Shown here: one piece after another, positions 12,915 through 25,136 of the stretch
Layout of the letters: each line of letters starts with the position of its first letter
Position numbering within the stretch: the first letter of the stretch is position 1
NCBI GenBank assembly: GCA_944990035.1
Contig: CALYLX010000146.1
Coordinates: 1 to 64,000, forward strand
Direction of reading: 5' to 3'
From: Clitopilus passeckerianus
Lineage: Eukaryota > Basidiomycota > Agaricomycetes > Agaricales > Entolomataceae
DNA: 64,000 nucleotides
Notes under the pieces: model-generated
What the model saw: only the letters and a program-made list of their open reading frames with translations
The model's database searches: none
Told to the model about the DNA's origin: nothing
Position numbers and translations under genes: made by a program

Positions 12915-15900
12915 TCTAGTGTCAAGTCTAATTGTAGTCCGCCTTCATCAGGTGGGCCGAGCTTGCGAGCCTTCCAGATACTGCGACTTGCACGAAAAAG
13001 GGCCAGGTAACTTGTGCTTAGATGGGGCTAGTAGATGGTCAGCTATGAGCCATCCCAGACCAAAACTCTACTTACTACTAGCGTCGAAGGCGAAAGCTTT
13101 GGACGTCGTCGTTGATGGCCTCGTCGCTGGTGGAGTCCACAACAATACGAGCCTGGATCAATGTTTGTCCTTGCTTGGCTATGGCCTCCTGCAGCTTAGA
13201 GCACGACTAGTGACAGCAACAACATTACGCATTGGCTGTAAACCGCACTTGCAGCAACTTTAAGAAAGAAAGTACGCAATAAACCCCCCAAGATTTACAA
13301 ACCAATCTATTTACGAGACGCCTATCACATTTACAAGGTAATACTTGACATTTTATGCCTAAGGTGACATTGATCAGCTAGCAACCGTTGTGCTCCACCA
13401 TGTGAGCGTTTACGGTCAGAGGAGCTTCAAGAACTACAATTAGCACATGGACTGACGGTATGGCCTTGGCTGTGGGATTGGCTGAAATGTTGTGTTGGAG
13501 GTGTCCGTGATGTGGTGGTCCTTTTCATGAGGATCTGCCGCGTCTTTTCAAGTTTGTTCTCAAGACGTTGTGAAAGCCATCCCCTGCCACATCCCCTTAG
13601 CCCATACTGCGTATTCTCCACAAAGAGGTGGCCTGTACACTCTCATGGCTCTCTCCTTTCATGCCTCCTCCAAGAAAATGAGACATATACGATTGTACGC
13701 GAGTAAAGAATATTTATTCCCCTCCCTTATCACGGAGCAAGGTTGGCATCTGTAGGGATCTATGGAAACGTATCGAAGGATAGTATGAAATGACCGAGTG
13801 TATTACGCACGTCCCATTGCGTTTTGTTTTGCCCCATTGGAGGACATCGTTACCCACCACGGTGTGTGACCCTTTCGTCCTTCTCAGGAGTATTCCTCTA
13901 AGTAATTTGGGGGATTCTCAAACTCCCGCGAACGTTCCCCCCCCCCAGGGTTGCACCCGTCCGTCCTTGATCTGAAAGGAAATTCAAATGCCAGAAAAAA
14001 TGTGCTGTCCTTCGTTAACCGACGGAGGTTTTTCAAGCTACAGTCACCTGAGCCGTCTCCGAGAGTTTGGCCAAGGTGTGTTCATGTTGTCCTTTGGGCG
14101 GTCCGAAACGATTAGGGGCACATCTCCATGGTCTGACCCTCTGTCCGATGCCTATCGCCTGAGGAGCCTGGTGAACATGTCTCCCCCCTCAACCTCGATA
14201 AATTAGGGACTCCCGCGGTGATCCCCTTATTCCTGTTATCATGGTTGATGTATATGGTATCGCAGTACCAACGTCACTCAGAACTGCCTCGGTGCTCACT
14301 CAGTCGACGATCTACAAAGAGTATCCAGTGAAAGGCAAGTAAACGCGTCCAATTCCGGGCCATTTGCGGTATTCTTTGAACTCATGGTGTTCAGCAATAG
14401 ATATTATTAAAACCACCGCGATAAAATTCCAAACTCAGGAAGGTCTTGGAGATACTAAATTGGGCTGACGCGTTCGAAGAGGATGGAATGGCATCGCGAT
14501 AGAATGACAATGGTGGTTGTGTTTTCTCCTTTGTTCGTCTCGACCCTCTGATTGGCGGGCTTTCAGATATTTCGTACAGTGGGGGGCCCGAATGGGGTAT
14601 CCCGGATATATCCAAAGCGGCTGCGTTCGAGCTCACCTCCCCGTAAACCATTTCAAATGAGTATGCTCGATACTCGCCAATTTTCGCTCCTTCGGGCCGG
14701 GAGGCTCGGCATTCGAGGCTTTAGAGATAAAGTCTACGCAAATTTTCTTTTCGTTGCTGGACATACAAGTCGACACCACTGCCGCGGCCTCCCTACAACC
14801 CCCGACCACTTCCGAGTTTTGTATCTGAGGGAGAATATGAAATTCGGGGACATAAGAAAGGGAAAATGGCGGTTCAAATGAGTGATACTGTACGTATGTG
14901 TCAGTTGTACTTAATCATGCCGATACAGCATTTCCCTGTGACGACCATTCGCGGAAAATCAAAATGACTAATTGAAGATTCGCATGTGCAAAGCTCCAAG
15001 CTACATTGCCCTGCAAACTTATCGCGAATCGGTGCGAACCTGTTAGTTTCCCTCCGAACGAATCTCGAGGGGAACAACAGAATACTTATGAAGCTTGAAA
15101 TTGCAATTTGATAAAGCCCGTTTATCAAGGGCTTCTCCGTCGCTCGGTTTTGATATCGCAGTGCCAGATCTCGAGAGGTATCGATGAGGGTTGCATGGTC
15201 GGAAAAGGCACGGTCGCAAAGTTGCGTGAACCAAGCACTTCCAGGTCCGAGCTGAGAGTTGCTACAATTAAATGGCAACTTCCGGGCGGAGGAGCAAAGC
15301 AAGATGTACATCATATCCGGTCACAGAGGTTCAGAAACACGGCGAATATGCATGGCATACATACATGGTATGCATCTTAAGCTTCTGAGATCCACACGAG
15401 TGCTGAAACCCAAATGCGTTCCGAAATCATGTACTCGAGGAGAAAAGAACAATGGAATGCTTGAGAATGGCGTCATTTTCTGGGGGTAAACCTTGTGATC
15501 CAGAACGAGGTTCGGCATGTGTTCAGGCTCGCGCAGGATGGAACGCCAATGAGCTTGAGGCGATCGTCACTACAGAGGAACTTCTGGTGCAGGCAGGCAC
15601 TAGTAAGTGATCTGATTTCCCAAATCGATCATTATGCAGTACGACGTGGACGCAACACGGTCTTTAATTTTCTTTAGGATTCAATGGTTACGTAGCAAAG
15701 GTGGTTAATGTCCGAGATTCGTTCGATGGACAGGGATTGATTCCTTCCAGATGCCCTAAGAGGCAGTCAGAACTTAACAGAGGTTCCGATAGAGAATTCA
15801 TTTACGACCAGGCGCTGCGTCTAGCTAACCTTTACCCACCAAAAAAGCAGCTTTCCTGATCAGAATTGTCACGTACGTTGTCCGAGCTAGAACCCCTGAA

Positions 15901-16676
15901 ATGTAGGCCTCTAGTGAAAGAAGTTCCACGTTAACGAGGGTTCATCGCTATGAAAAATACCTAATTTGACGCTCCGAAGGCACAGGGACTTCCCTTTGGT
16001 GACTTTACCTGCCTTTTTGTCCATATCCATGATGCCACGTTTGGTCCTCGAATGCTATTGCTACCGCTGCTAGATTTCTTGGAGAAGATAGCCGACCACA
16101 GAGGGAACCCTGACGGTGATCGAGTCCAAAGGCGCAAACGATGCAGTGGCCGTGCACACCTGTCAGACTGAGGGAACTCCGCATTTGTTTGACACGCTCA
16201 CTTCGCCGCTACCCAACGCTCGGCTGGCACGCGTATCGATAAAGCTTGCTGTGAAAGCCTACTATGACACCAGAAGGCCTCGCGTTATACCGCGCCTACT
16301 TGCTGGATCCTTAAGGCCTCATTAATGCTCTTTCAAAGTCCTCCTGCATTGCGACCGACCTCGGGAGTCCCAAAGGTGGACGACGCGTACCCATTAGTCG
16401 AGAGCGATCACCGTTTCTGTGTAGCCTTCCTATTTGAAATTCGGTTTCAGATTGCATGACGCTCAGAATCTGCGGGCCATTCACCGAACCTGTACTGGCA
16501 TGATGATATACATACAGCACACAATTACGGAACCATCGATACGTACCCTCTGGTCTCTGACGAGGATACGGCAAGACGCGTAGACGCCGCCTTTTTTCAT
16601 ATCCGCCTCCTTATGGGTACGGAATTGGTCAAATGTAGTCCCCGCTGATTTGACGGCTAGATTGTGAGACTGGGAA
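12915..16676. other. 3.8 kb without a convincing gene
   Basis: Only short overlapping open frames occur on both strands, none over 140 codons, and none recognisable or joinable by consensus introns. The left few hundred bases are probably the promoter and leader of the kinase gene, and the right end is the promoter of the small cysteine-rich gene. A run of ten C occurs near 13938. No terminal repeats, transposase or reverse-transcriptase motif was seen by eye. Intergenic gaps elsewhere here are mostly 100-600 bases, so this stretch stands out. Confidence 0.5.
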
Positions 16677-16683
16677 TATAAAG
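16677..16683 (+). promoter_or_regulatory. TATA box of the small cysteine-rich gene
   Basis: TATAAAG lies 69 bases upstream of the ATG at 16752, a normal spacing for a fungal TATA promoter, with a pyrimidine-rich stretch (CTATCCTTCTCC) after it. Position and motif are seen; promoter function is inferred. Confidence 0.5.
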
Positions 16684-16751
16684 GAGCATACGCTATCCTT
16701 CTCCTACAGTGCCTTACAATCCCTTTCAACCAAAGCTTGTTCCCTACAATA

Positions 16752-17154
16752 ATGCCCGCCTGCCAGACTTGTAACTGTGCTGTCGAGGATCTCTGTCATT
16801 TTCGTATTCGTTGTGGGTGTCCCAACGACACACCACCAGACCACCCTATGTACATGATGGACGATGCCTACCACCGCGAATGGTGCTCCAGATGCCTTAC
16901 CTACTGTCAAGAGCCATCGGATTGCCCCGCGGTTCTCTCTGCAAAGTACTCCAGTTACTTTAGGGTTATCTTTCCCGGTGTGCAAAGGCGACTGGTAACC
17001 CTGTACGACTGTAGGTGCAGCTCCTCTGTTCTCTGGCTCTTCGCTTACATTCAATTTTTCTTCCTGCTCAACAGGCATCGAAGATTCGCTTGTCCGAATC
17101 ACCCGCTTATGCGATTCCGTGCACGCTGTCGAATTGTGGCGCCGTCGTCCATGA
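16752..17154 (+). CDS. Small cysteine-rich orphan protein (about 112 residues)
   Basis: No family is recognised. The model has two exons, 16752-17010 and 17075-17154. The 64-base intron has donor GTAGGT, a long pyrimidine tract and acceptor CAACAG, and splicing joins LVTLYDC to IEDSLVRITRLCDSVHAVEL in frame. The first 60 residues hold ten cysteines (positions 4, 7, 9, 15, 21, 23, 45, 48, 52, 58) in CxxCxC, CxC and CxxCxxxC patterns with nearby His, which would suit zinc binding. There is no signal peptide, so a secreted effector-type role is not supported. A TATA box sits 69 bases upstream. Against the model, a 201-codon frame is open on the opposite strand over much of the same span. Homologues or transcripts would decide it. 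Confidence 0.5.
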
Positions 17155-17561
17155 AGATTACGACCCTCGAATCCCTTCGATTCTACCAAATTTCGCCTTA
17201 CGATGATCCTCGGATGACGTACATCATTTTGGCCCACCCATTTTTGTCCTCCGCCGCGACCAAACCGAGTGCTCTGGACCGACACGATGCACGCCGTAGC
17301 ACACCTCAACAGATCTCAACGTGCAAAGACGGAATGCTCTACACCCTATCTACTTCGTGGCTACCAACCCATTGCCCTAAACCCTCCCGTTAATCCATTC
17401 GTACAAACACAATTCCATTGGCATATTGCAAACGCCGTCGCATGCCCTGTGTACTGTGCATTTTAGGTACAGATCGACGCCGTCTCATAATACCTGTCCT
17501 ATCTACACCGGGAATGTATCTATCGCCCGTTAATCTATCTTGCTTTCCGCTTTTGCACACA
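17155..17561. other. Convergent intergenic region
   Basis: This is the 3' side of both the cysteine-rich gene (plus) and RPA49 (minus). It probably holds both 3' untranslated regions. No further gene or repeat is seen. Confidence 0.4.
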
Positions 17562-19279
17562 TTAACCTCTCCGGCGGTTGACTTTCTTCGGCTTAGGGAA
17601 CGAGACAGGTGCGTTTAGCACGGCTCTTTTAACGTCGGCAACGGTGTCAGGTATGCCTAGTCGCATACGCTCCTGCTGCGAGAGAAGCTGTATCTTGCAA
17701 CCTAAATTAGAGGCATGGGGATTCAGAGATCCATCGGCAAGGGAAAGAGTTGGAGGAAAGTCTACTAACCGAGAGTTTTGAATAGTTGGTTGACCCTGGA
17801 TATGACATATCGCGATAAATTGACTCATATATATATTGAATGGAAAAGAAGACATACTTTGTCAGATTCATACTGAGATCCTGCGCGAGCGCGCTCGTAT
17901 CAGCAGCGTATTGGTCGAGTTTGAGACATAAAGCAAAGAGGTATGTCAATAGTTTAGTTTCTGTAGCTGTCGTCTGTGTGTAGCTACATGCCTTTAGTTG
18001 GAATGAAAATCCTCCAGTTTCGAAAAGCGTACCTGTTTGATTCACGGGCAACCTCGGTAAATCTTGCGAGAAGACCGTCCAAGATGACGGTTGGAACGCC
18101 GAGCATCTTTTCTTCGGCTACAGACCTTTCAATCCCGCCTTTACGACCAGCGATATAACGGAAAGCCAGAAGGATCGAAATATAGAGTGCCATTTTTCTG
18201 GGAATCGAACGTCCGTCAACGACATGCAAGTTCAGCGGGAGGAGACGCACAGGCTGTGTTTTTTGGACTTTGAGGATGTTGCATCTTTAAGACTATGGAT
18301 ATGCGCGTTAAGCCATTTCGAGTGCCAATGAGGGAGAAGCTTTTCTCGATCTTTGTCGGTTTTGGCTTCGTCGAATTGGCTGATAGACAGTGCTCTCCAT
18401 TCCACTTCAGGTATGATTCCATGAAGAGGAAACACTTCCGAGGGATCGTCTGTGGTCGCATTGAACGGAGGCACCAGTCGGTTTGCATCTGCGGCCTCTT
18501 GGGCTTCATCTGCGAGCCACACATGTTATTGACGGTGAAAACGCTATAAAGTCCGTACAACTTCGTACCTTGTGTCATGAGATTGACGGCACCCTTATCA
18601 ATACCCTCTTGTAGATGATCGATGACCCCTTCCATGGCGCTGACATCGACGCGATTCCGTTCGCGGGCACGAATATTGGCCTTAGCCTTTTTGGTACCAA
18701 AGGTTTCTCCGAGAGCGTTTCGGGCCTCCATGTACTGCATTGGCGTGGGCTGAGATATCGGTATTGATTTGAGAGCTTTCACTGTTGGTGCAAGGATATG
18801 AGGCGTTTTAGTGGTCTTAAGAACCTTTAGAGAGGACGTCTGCCGGTCATGTATTGCAATCAAGTACCTAAAAACATCACGTTGAAGGGGCCATCTTAGA
18901 CGCTCTCGAATCATGCAACGAACATACCTGCACCCCGAATTGGCGGCTCTTTCAGTCTCTGTTGGATTTGAGACAAATTCCATGCCTTCGCTCTCCCCGA
19001 CAACGAGCAGGTCCTGCTCCACGTCTGCAGCACTCTCTTCCTCTCCATCATTTCCCCCTTTCGACCTTTTGCGAGTATAACACTTGAATCCCACTGATTT
19101 TGGTGCTTCCACGCCTGGATAGCTTACTGTAATGTATATTAGAACAATTTTCTGAGAAGAGAGAGAAAGATTGATTGACCAAGGATTGGGCCGCACACAC
19201 TTTCCGATGGCTGAGAAATTTCTACAACAATGTCCTCTGCCTCTCGCTTTCGTTTTTTGCTGATCTTTTCACTCGGCAT
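17562..19279 (-). CDS. rpa49: DNA-directed RNA polymerase I subunit RPA49
   Basis: RPA49 is the Pol I-specific subunit that pairs with RPA34 in a TFIIF-like module and carries a C-terminal TFIIE-like winged-helix part promoting initiation and elongation on rDNA. The start at 19279 (MPSEKISKKRKREAE) gives a basic N-terminus; a later in-frame Met would lose it. Diagnostic stretches are SGCRYLIAIHD, QYMEARNALGETFGTKKAK, NRVDVSAMEGVIDHLQ, PEVEWRALSISQFDEAK, the helical LYISILLAFRYIAGRKGGI and the C-terminus RLGIPDTVADVKRAVLNAPV ending in a basic tail, KPKKVNRRRG. About seven exons carry short introns. With UTP10 about 8 kb upstream on the other strand, two Pol I/rRNA factors lie close together, though nothing shows shared control. 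Confidence 0.88.
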
Positions 19280-19769
19280 AGCGACTGGTAATCAGAGGTT
19301 TTCGTAGCCAGTTGTGACTTTGTTCGTGGATCACAAATAACCAATAGGGATGGAGGGAAAGGAGAGATGCGTCTGTTTGTCCGCTTGTCTTTGGTGACTT
19401 CGCTTCTTGCGTTTCTCGCACCAACAGGGTCCTAACGACTTGGTTGCTGCTCCCGCACCAAATTGCTGGCTCGAATGTGAGTTCAAAGTCAAGGTCGTCG
19501 TAATGCTCATTCAGACAATCCAATCCCTAGGTTGTGACGCTGTTCTACGGGCAAATAATCTCTATAGACTTACCCAAATTGTCACCGCTTGGCAATTCGG
19601 CGTGCAAATACTAGTGTCATATACTTGCCAAAACGCATACTCTAAGCCCGTCTGGGCTGATATTGTCTGTCGTGTCTGAGAGCAGAAGCGCCCCATCACT
19701 GCCATTGTCGCCCAGGCAGGAGAGTTTGATTTCACACCACACCCACCAACATCACGCCTCCTCAAAACT
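19280..19769. other. Divergent promoter region between RPA49 and SET2
   Basis: This 490-base spacer separates the starts of two genes read outward. It should contain both promoters. The right end holds the SET2 leader (CACCAACATCACGCC just before the ATG). No clear motif was singled out. Confidence 0.45.
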
Positions 19770-22700
19770 ATGTCCAGCCCACCTGTTAAGCAGGAGGGTT
19801 TCGATGCGGAGACCTTCGCCACACCTCCAGTTACGCATGACGATAGTGTCAACGGCTTTATGAAGACAGAAGTGAAGCTTGAAAGCATAAACGTACGGTC
19901 GCCACCTTTACTGTTATTGTACCATATTGACTGGCGGGTTATGACTCAGAAGGCTCAACCAGAGGACTCTTTGCCAAACCAATCTTTAGCTGGCACAAGC
20001 GACGTTTCCAAGAGTGAAGGTTTACTAAATTTTGACTCAGACGGTTCTCCAATGCTAAATGGCGAGAGTTCGCGGATGAAACCCTCCAAATCTGCCTCTC
20101 CAATCCCACCATCCGCTCGCCATGAATCCAAGTCAGAGTCCTCAACACCACCACCTGCGACTGGTAATAACAGGAAGAAGGCGTCAAAGGCCCCCGTTCA
20201 GCTGATTGGAGACCTGCCGGTCGCAAGACGGGAGGCAGTGGCAACTTTCAAAGAAATTGTTGAGAATAATTATCAATACAAGTCGTTAGGAAGGTCTAGG
20301 GAAGCGCTGGAGAGTATGACCTGTGACTGTGGTTATCAGGCTGGTGAGTTCATTTATTGAATGCGTTTATGGTGCGAGGTATGCAGTATCCAATGCTTCA
20401 TGTTTTGCTGCAGGTAAACGCACCATCGCCGACCCCTGTGGGGCCAAATCTGACTGTATAAATCGATTGACCCAAGTCGAATGCCTCGCTGAAGATTGCC
20501 GCTGGGGCACTAGGTGCCAGAACCGAAGGTGCGGCTTACGTACACACGCCCACTCAATAGCAGAATCTCAAGAACTTCTAGATTTCAAACTCGACAATAT
20601 GCTGATATTGAGATTGTTCTGACGGAGATGAAGGGCTACGGCCTTCGCGCGGAGACCGATATCCCCAAGTAATTTCATAGCGACTCAGTCTGGAAAGGAA
20701 GCCCCCTGACCTTCAATCCAGGGATTCATTCATCTATGAGTATGTTGGCGATGTCGTTAGCCCAAGCTCGTTCAAGAAGCGGATGCGTGATTATGCAAAC
20801 GAAGGGATACAGCATTTCTATTTCATGATGCTTCAGAAAGATGAAGTACGTGATTATAGTGCTGGTTACCTTCTCCTTGTTCATATTCCCTCAGTTCATT
20901 GATGCCACAAAAAGCGGTGGAATTGGGCGTTTTGCCAATCATAGCTGCAATCCCAATTGCTACGTCGCAAAATGGACGGTCGGAGATCACGTCCGTATGG
21001 GGATCTTTGCAAAGCGCAACATCCAGCGTTTTGAAGAAATCACCTTCAACTACAATGTCGATCGCTATGGGTATGCCACGCTTCTTAATATTCAAATTGC
21101 ATATACTCAGATTGTTCCCACAGACACCAAGCACAAACGTGTTACTGCGGTGAACCCAACTGCGTTGGTTTCATTGGTGGCAAGACCCAGACAGATGTCG
21201 CAGTTATGGACGACCTTCTACTGGATGGTAACACTCTTCATATCTCGCAGTTATGCTTGGAACTAATGGATAATCACAGCGCTTGGTATCACAGATGAGG
21301 CTGAGATCATGGAGCTCAAGGGAACAAAGAAGAAGAAGGGCAAGAAAATCGACGACCCAGACTTCTTGGTATGTCGTTTCACAACCTATGGCGGTGAGCT
21401 TGGTTCTAAGTTACCTTAGCCGTCTGTGAAACCCATCTCGGAGAAAGATGCACCTACCCTCATTGCAGCCATCAGACAGACTCAGAGTCGCAAGGTTCTC
21501 ATTAAAGTTCTGACTCGTATCAAGGTACTGAGCTTTTACCAATTCCAAACTTCGGTGGGACTATCAACTCATGTTCTTTATAGATTACAGAGGATCAGGC
21601 TGCACTGCGGCAAATTATGCGGCTCCGTGGTTACAGTCTAATGACAAACCTTCTGGACGATTACTCCAGTGACGCGGAGCTGTCAAGCCTCGTACGTCGT
21701 GTTTCCATTACTCAAAGCGTCTGGCCTCAGGTTACTTGTAGATCCTGGAGACAATCAACCTTTGGCCACTAATGAATCGCAACAAAGTTGACGACTCCAA
21801 GATTTCTGTCCCTGTGAAAGCAATAGCGGATAACGAGGATCTAACGGGACCGCTCAGAGAGTTGGCTCAGAAGGTAAGCATATATGATTCGACAGATGCG
21901 TAGCTGACGAACGTTCCCTCCACAGCTCCTGGATCACTGGGAGACCCTCCCATTGTACAAACGAATAGCGAAACGATTGCTTCAGGTGGAGGTGGTTCAC
22001 TTGACATATAATATTTTTACTGACGCTCAAGACTAGGAGGATGATCAGGTTGTGGAGCAGGACGCACCATTCGACGATAATGCAGGCTACAGGTCGCCCA
22101 AGCGTCCCAGGGAGGAGCTTTATGTCGCTGCTGAATTCAAGCTAGCCCCTGTAGTGTTGCGAGAACCACCGGCTCCTCTACCAGTTATGCCTGAACCTCC
22201 AAAACCACAACAATCTCTCCTGCCAACATCTGATGCCATCAGGGCTGTGATCGCTCAGGCAGCGCAGATGAGGGCAGCCGAAGCTGAAAAGGCTGCACAA
22301 GAGGCAAAGGTCGCAGAGGAGAAGTCGGCAGCAGCAGCAGCGAAGGCGGCCGCTAGGGAAGAAAGGAAGAAAGTGAAGGAAAAAAGAAATCTATTTCCCC
22401 ACAAGAGAAGGAAGTGCTCAAAGAAAAGCAACTTCACAAGTTGATTAGCCCAATTGTGGTCAAGTGTTTGAGCAAGTATTCAAAATCCATGGATAGTGCC
22501 ACATTCAAGAAGCATGCCAAGGAGGTGCGTGACTTTATTATCTACCTGGCTAACTATCTAATCACTGAAATCATTGAAGTTGACCCATATCATTGCTGAG
22601 AAGGAGAAGAAATCGGCGAGTTACAAGGAGAATCGACTAGACAAGCTTTCCGATGACAAAACGGCAAAGATGACGAAATTCGCGAAAGAATATGTCACAA

Positions 22701-23074
22701 AGATAGTGCATAAGATGAAGAAATCGAGTCGACAGAAGAGCTCATCGACCTCCGCACTACTCACGCCATCCACCTCAACATCCGCGCAAACCCCAGACTC
22801 GGCGGATGGCATGGACGTTGACATGGGAGACGACACAGTTGAAGATGCCTCCATGGCAATGGATATGGACTCTGATGCAGAAGGTAGTGACGATGAAGAA
22901 TTACGGACTAGTGAAAATCTACAGCTACAGACACCTACCAGCCCGATGCACCTGGTGTCCCCGGCTCAGATTCCAACTCCTTCGACGCCTGGAGGCTCAC
23001 TTGACCAACTGCCAGCAGACCCGCGACGGCGGCCTCCAATGGGCCCGCCAAACGCCAGACCTTTACCCATTTAA
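19770..23074 (+). CDS. set2: Histone H3 lysine-36 methyltransferase SET2
   Basis: SET2 rides on phosphorylated RNA polymerase II and methylates H3K36 along transcribed genes. Domains in order: a disordered acidic/Ser N-terminus; AWS cysteines ([34 protein letters not shown]); the SET domain ([48 protein letters not shown]); post-SET (CYCGEPNC); a TFIIS N-like segment ([20 protein letters not shown]); an Ala/Glu/Lys coiled coil; and the SRI domain that binds the Pol II CTD ([20 protein letters not shown] onward). The tail is Pro-rich. All catalytic NHSCNPNC residues are present. A frame break occurs in the A6 run at 22380-22385: one more A restores [19 protein letters not shown] leading into SRI. 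No WW domain was noticed between SET and SRI. It converges with the basic nuclear protein gene downstream. Confidence 0.93.
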
Positions 23075-23267
23075 CTTGCTGCTTAATTACCTGACCATAC
23101 ATACCTGTACCCACACTAATCGAGCGTCACTATGGACTATCTTTCTTGATTCGTCGAGACTCATCGGGAGAAGATGGGATAATTCGGAATACAATATGCT
23201 ACAAATCGAATGCTCCGTGCTAGAAGAATACAGATGTGGGTTTCTAGATGGGGGACTAAATGATAAT

Positions 23268-24884
23268 CTAGGATAAGAAATTAATGGGGTCTGGCTCATC
23301 GTCTATTGGAGGAGGGGGGTCTTTCATGCGAATCATCACGCTCTTTCTAGGACCGGTGATTTTGGGTCTTCCTGAGGTCTTGCCAGACTTCGACGCCTGA
23401 CCCTCCCGCTGCGTCGTGCTAAATAGCAACATCAATGGCCGGATTGTGAAACACTCCTGAACGGTACTTACGTTTTGCTTGCTCGTGTAGCCTTCTTCGC
23501 AGTGGACGTTTCGGCCTTGGTCTTCTTACTGGTAGTCTTCGTCCGTTTGGCGGGACGCATATCCTCCCCAGGTTCATCCCCAACTACTGCAGCTTTCGCT
23601 CTCTTCCGCTGTGTCCCCCCTGACGGTTTCGTTTCCGCGTCCTCGCATTCGCTTCTACTTACGTTTTGCTTCCGCGATCTTCTCTTAGGTTTCTCAGCCG
23701 GTTGGTTCGTTTCAATGGGTTGGGCCTCGACAACCTCTGCTTCTCTTGTTTTCTTCCTAGTCGTAGTCTCCTCTGAGGTTTTTGCCCTTTTTCTTGCTTG
23801 GCCAGCTCCTATCGCATCTACTTCCTCGTCCTCCTGAGCGGCTTTGGCCCGCGTTCGTTTCTTTGACGCAGGTGGTTGCTTCTCAACTTGGTCCCCCTCA
23901 ACTTGGTCGTACCCATCTTCAAGTTCACTAGCTTTACGTGCGGATTTGCGGACCTTGGCCTGTTTAGACTTGGTCCCAGCTGCAGCTGATCGTTTTGCGC
24001 GTGGTGTTGAACCGGAGCGAGAAGTTCCTGCTTCGAGGGGTTCGGAGGCAGCGGGTTCTGAGGTGTCTGTGGGCTTCGATTCAGTAACTTCGGAGGCTAG
24101 GCACGAGAGTAAGTGTAATGAGTTGTAGGGAAGAAACATGAACTAACCCTTCTTCTTAGAAGCGGTTTGTTTCGCTTTCCTTTTGGGCTTCTCCGTCTTT
24201 TCAGGGGTGCGACGTTCGAGTCCGGCTGAGGTTCTTCCTTGCTTTGCGTGTCCTTGACCTTCACAGGACGTTTCTTCGTAGATTCTCCTCTAGATTTCCG
24301 AGCGGTCGTCTTGCCTGGCTTCGGAAGTGGAGATACTTCTGCGAATTCCCGTAGGTATAGGTCTCGGAATACTTCTGAATAGCTCTTTACCTTCTGTTTC
24401 TGCTATTTTCGTAGGTGGCTTCTTTGCCCGAGGAGCTGTAAATGGAATGCGCTTTCACTAAGTGAAATAATATTGTAGAGAATAATAAGTACCTGTGGTT
24501 TTACGCGGAGCAGCGGATTTCTTGGGTGACTTGCTTTTATTTTGTACAGATAATGCTGCAATCCTCTTGGTAGGTGACGTAGAAGCCCCCCTGGGCCTTT
24601 ATTGGAGATCGTGACTGGCTTCGGGCCCTAGCCTGGCGACTGGGTGATTGGTTTGCTGTTGTACGGCCGAGCAGAATGTCGGCTAGCGTGTTTCTTGCAG
24701 TGGGTATAAATATTCTTTAAACTTCACTTCAGTTGGTGATATAACGGACATTGTTTCAATAAGCTGACCCTCCACGATCACGAAACCGTGCTTGCTGTCG
24801 TTCCAGCCGTTTAGCCTTGCTTTCTGCAACCTGAAGAGCTTTTCTGGGTGATTTCCTCCTTTTTTGGGCCTCTGAGTCCTCCAT
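23268..24884 (-). CDS. Lys/Arg-rich, low-complexity nuclear protein
   Basis: No family is recognised. The start MEDSEAQKRRKSPRKALQ (24884) opens a basic helix; the following exons carry many Ser-Pro-Lys and basic clusters (SKSPKKSAAPRKTT, SKKRTRAKA, PKRRSRKQN, TQRKRAKA, RPAKRTKTTSKKT) with acidic spacers. The last exon reads SGRPKITGPRKSVMIRMKD and ends DPINFLS. The clusters are AT-hook-like and nuclear-localisation-like, so a chromatin or nucleolar role is plausible but inferred from composition only. The middle exons (24.14-24.55 kb) were not fully joined. A frame break sits at the C6 run 24586-24591, where one base fewer restores a continuous basic reading. It lies tail to tail with SET2. 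Confidence 0.6.
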
Positions 24885-25136
24885 GTCGGCAATAGCTATC
24901 GCGAAGGATGGTAAATGTGAGTAGACTGAAGCGACAGTGCAGCAGCCCAACAAACGATGGTCGGCTGGACGCGCATCGGCAATCGGAAGCCATGGCGCGC
25001 TCATGTGACTTTGATGACACATCAACACATTTTGATCCCGTTTGACACAGCCACCAAGATATGGCTTGCAATCGAGTCTTTGAATCGAAGATCGTTACCA
25101 GTTGGTTATGGGTTTCCACGTTGACCTTATGCTCTC

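Noticed and set aside
16704..17309. 201-codon minus-strand open frame opposite the cysteine-rich gene
   Set aside because: It has no recognisable motif, and the plus strand has a TATA box, a consensus intron and an in-frame junction over the same span.
18180..18215. Minus-strand TTCGATTCCCAG resembling a tRNA T-arm
   Set aside because: It lies inside the conserved RPA49 coding sequence and has no A box or acceptor stem nearby.
23475..24128. Plus-strand open frames opposite the Lys/Arg-rich gene
   Set aside because: They arise from the repetitive basic codons on the minus strand and show Phe/Ser/Leu-rich composition typical of antisense shadows.
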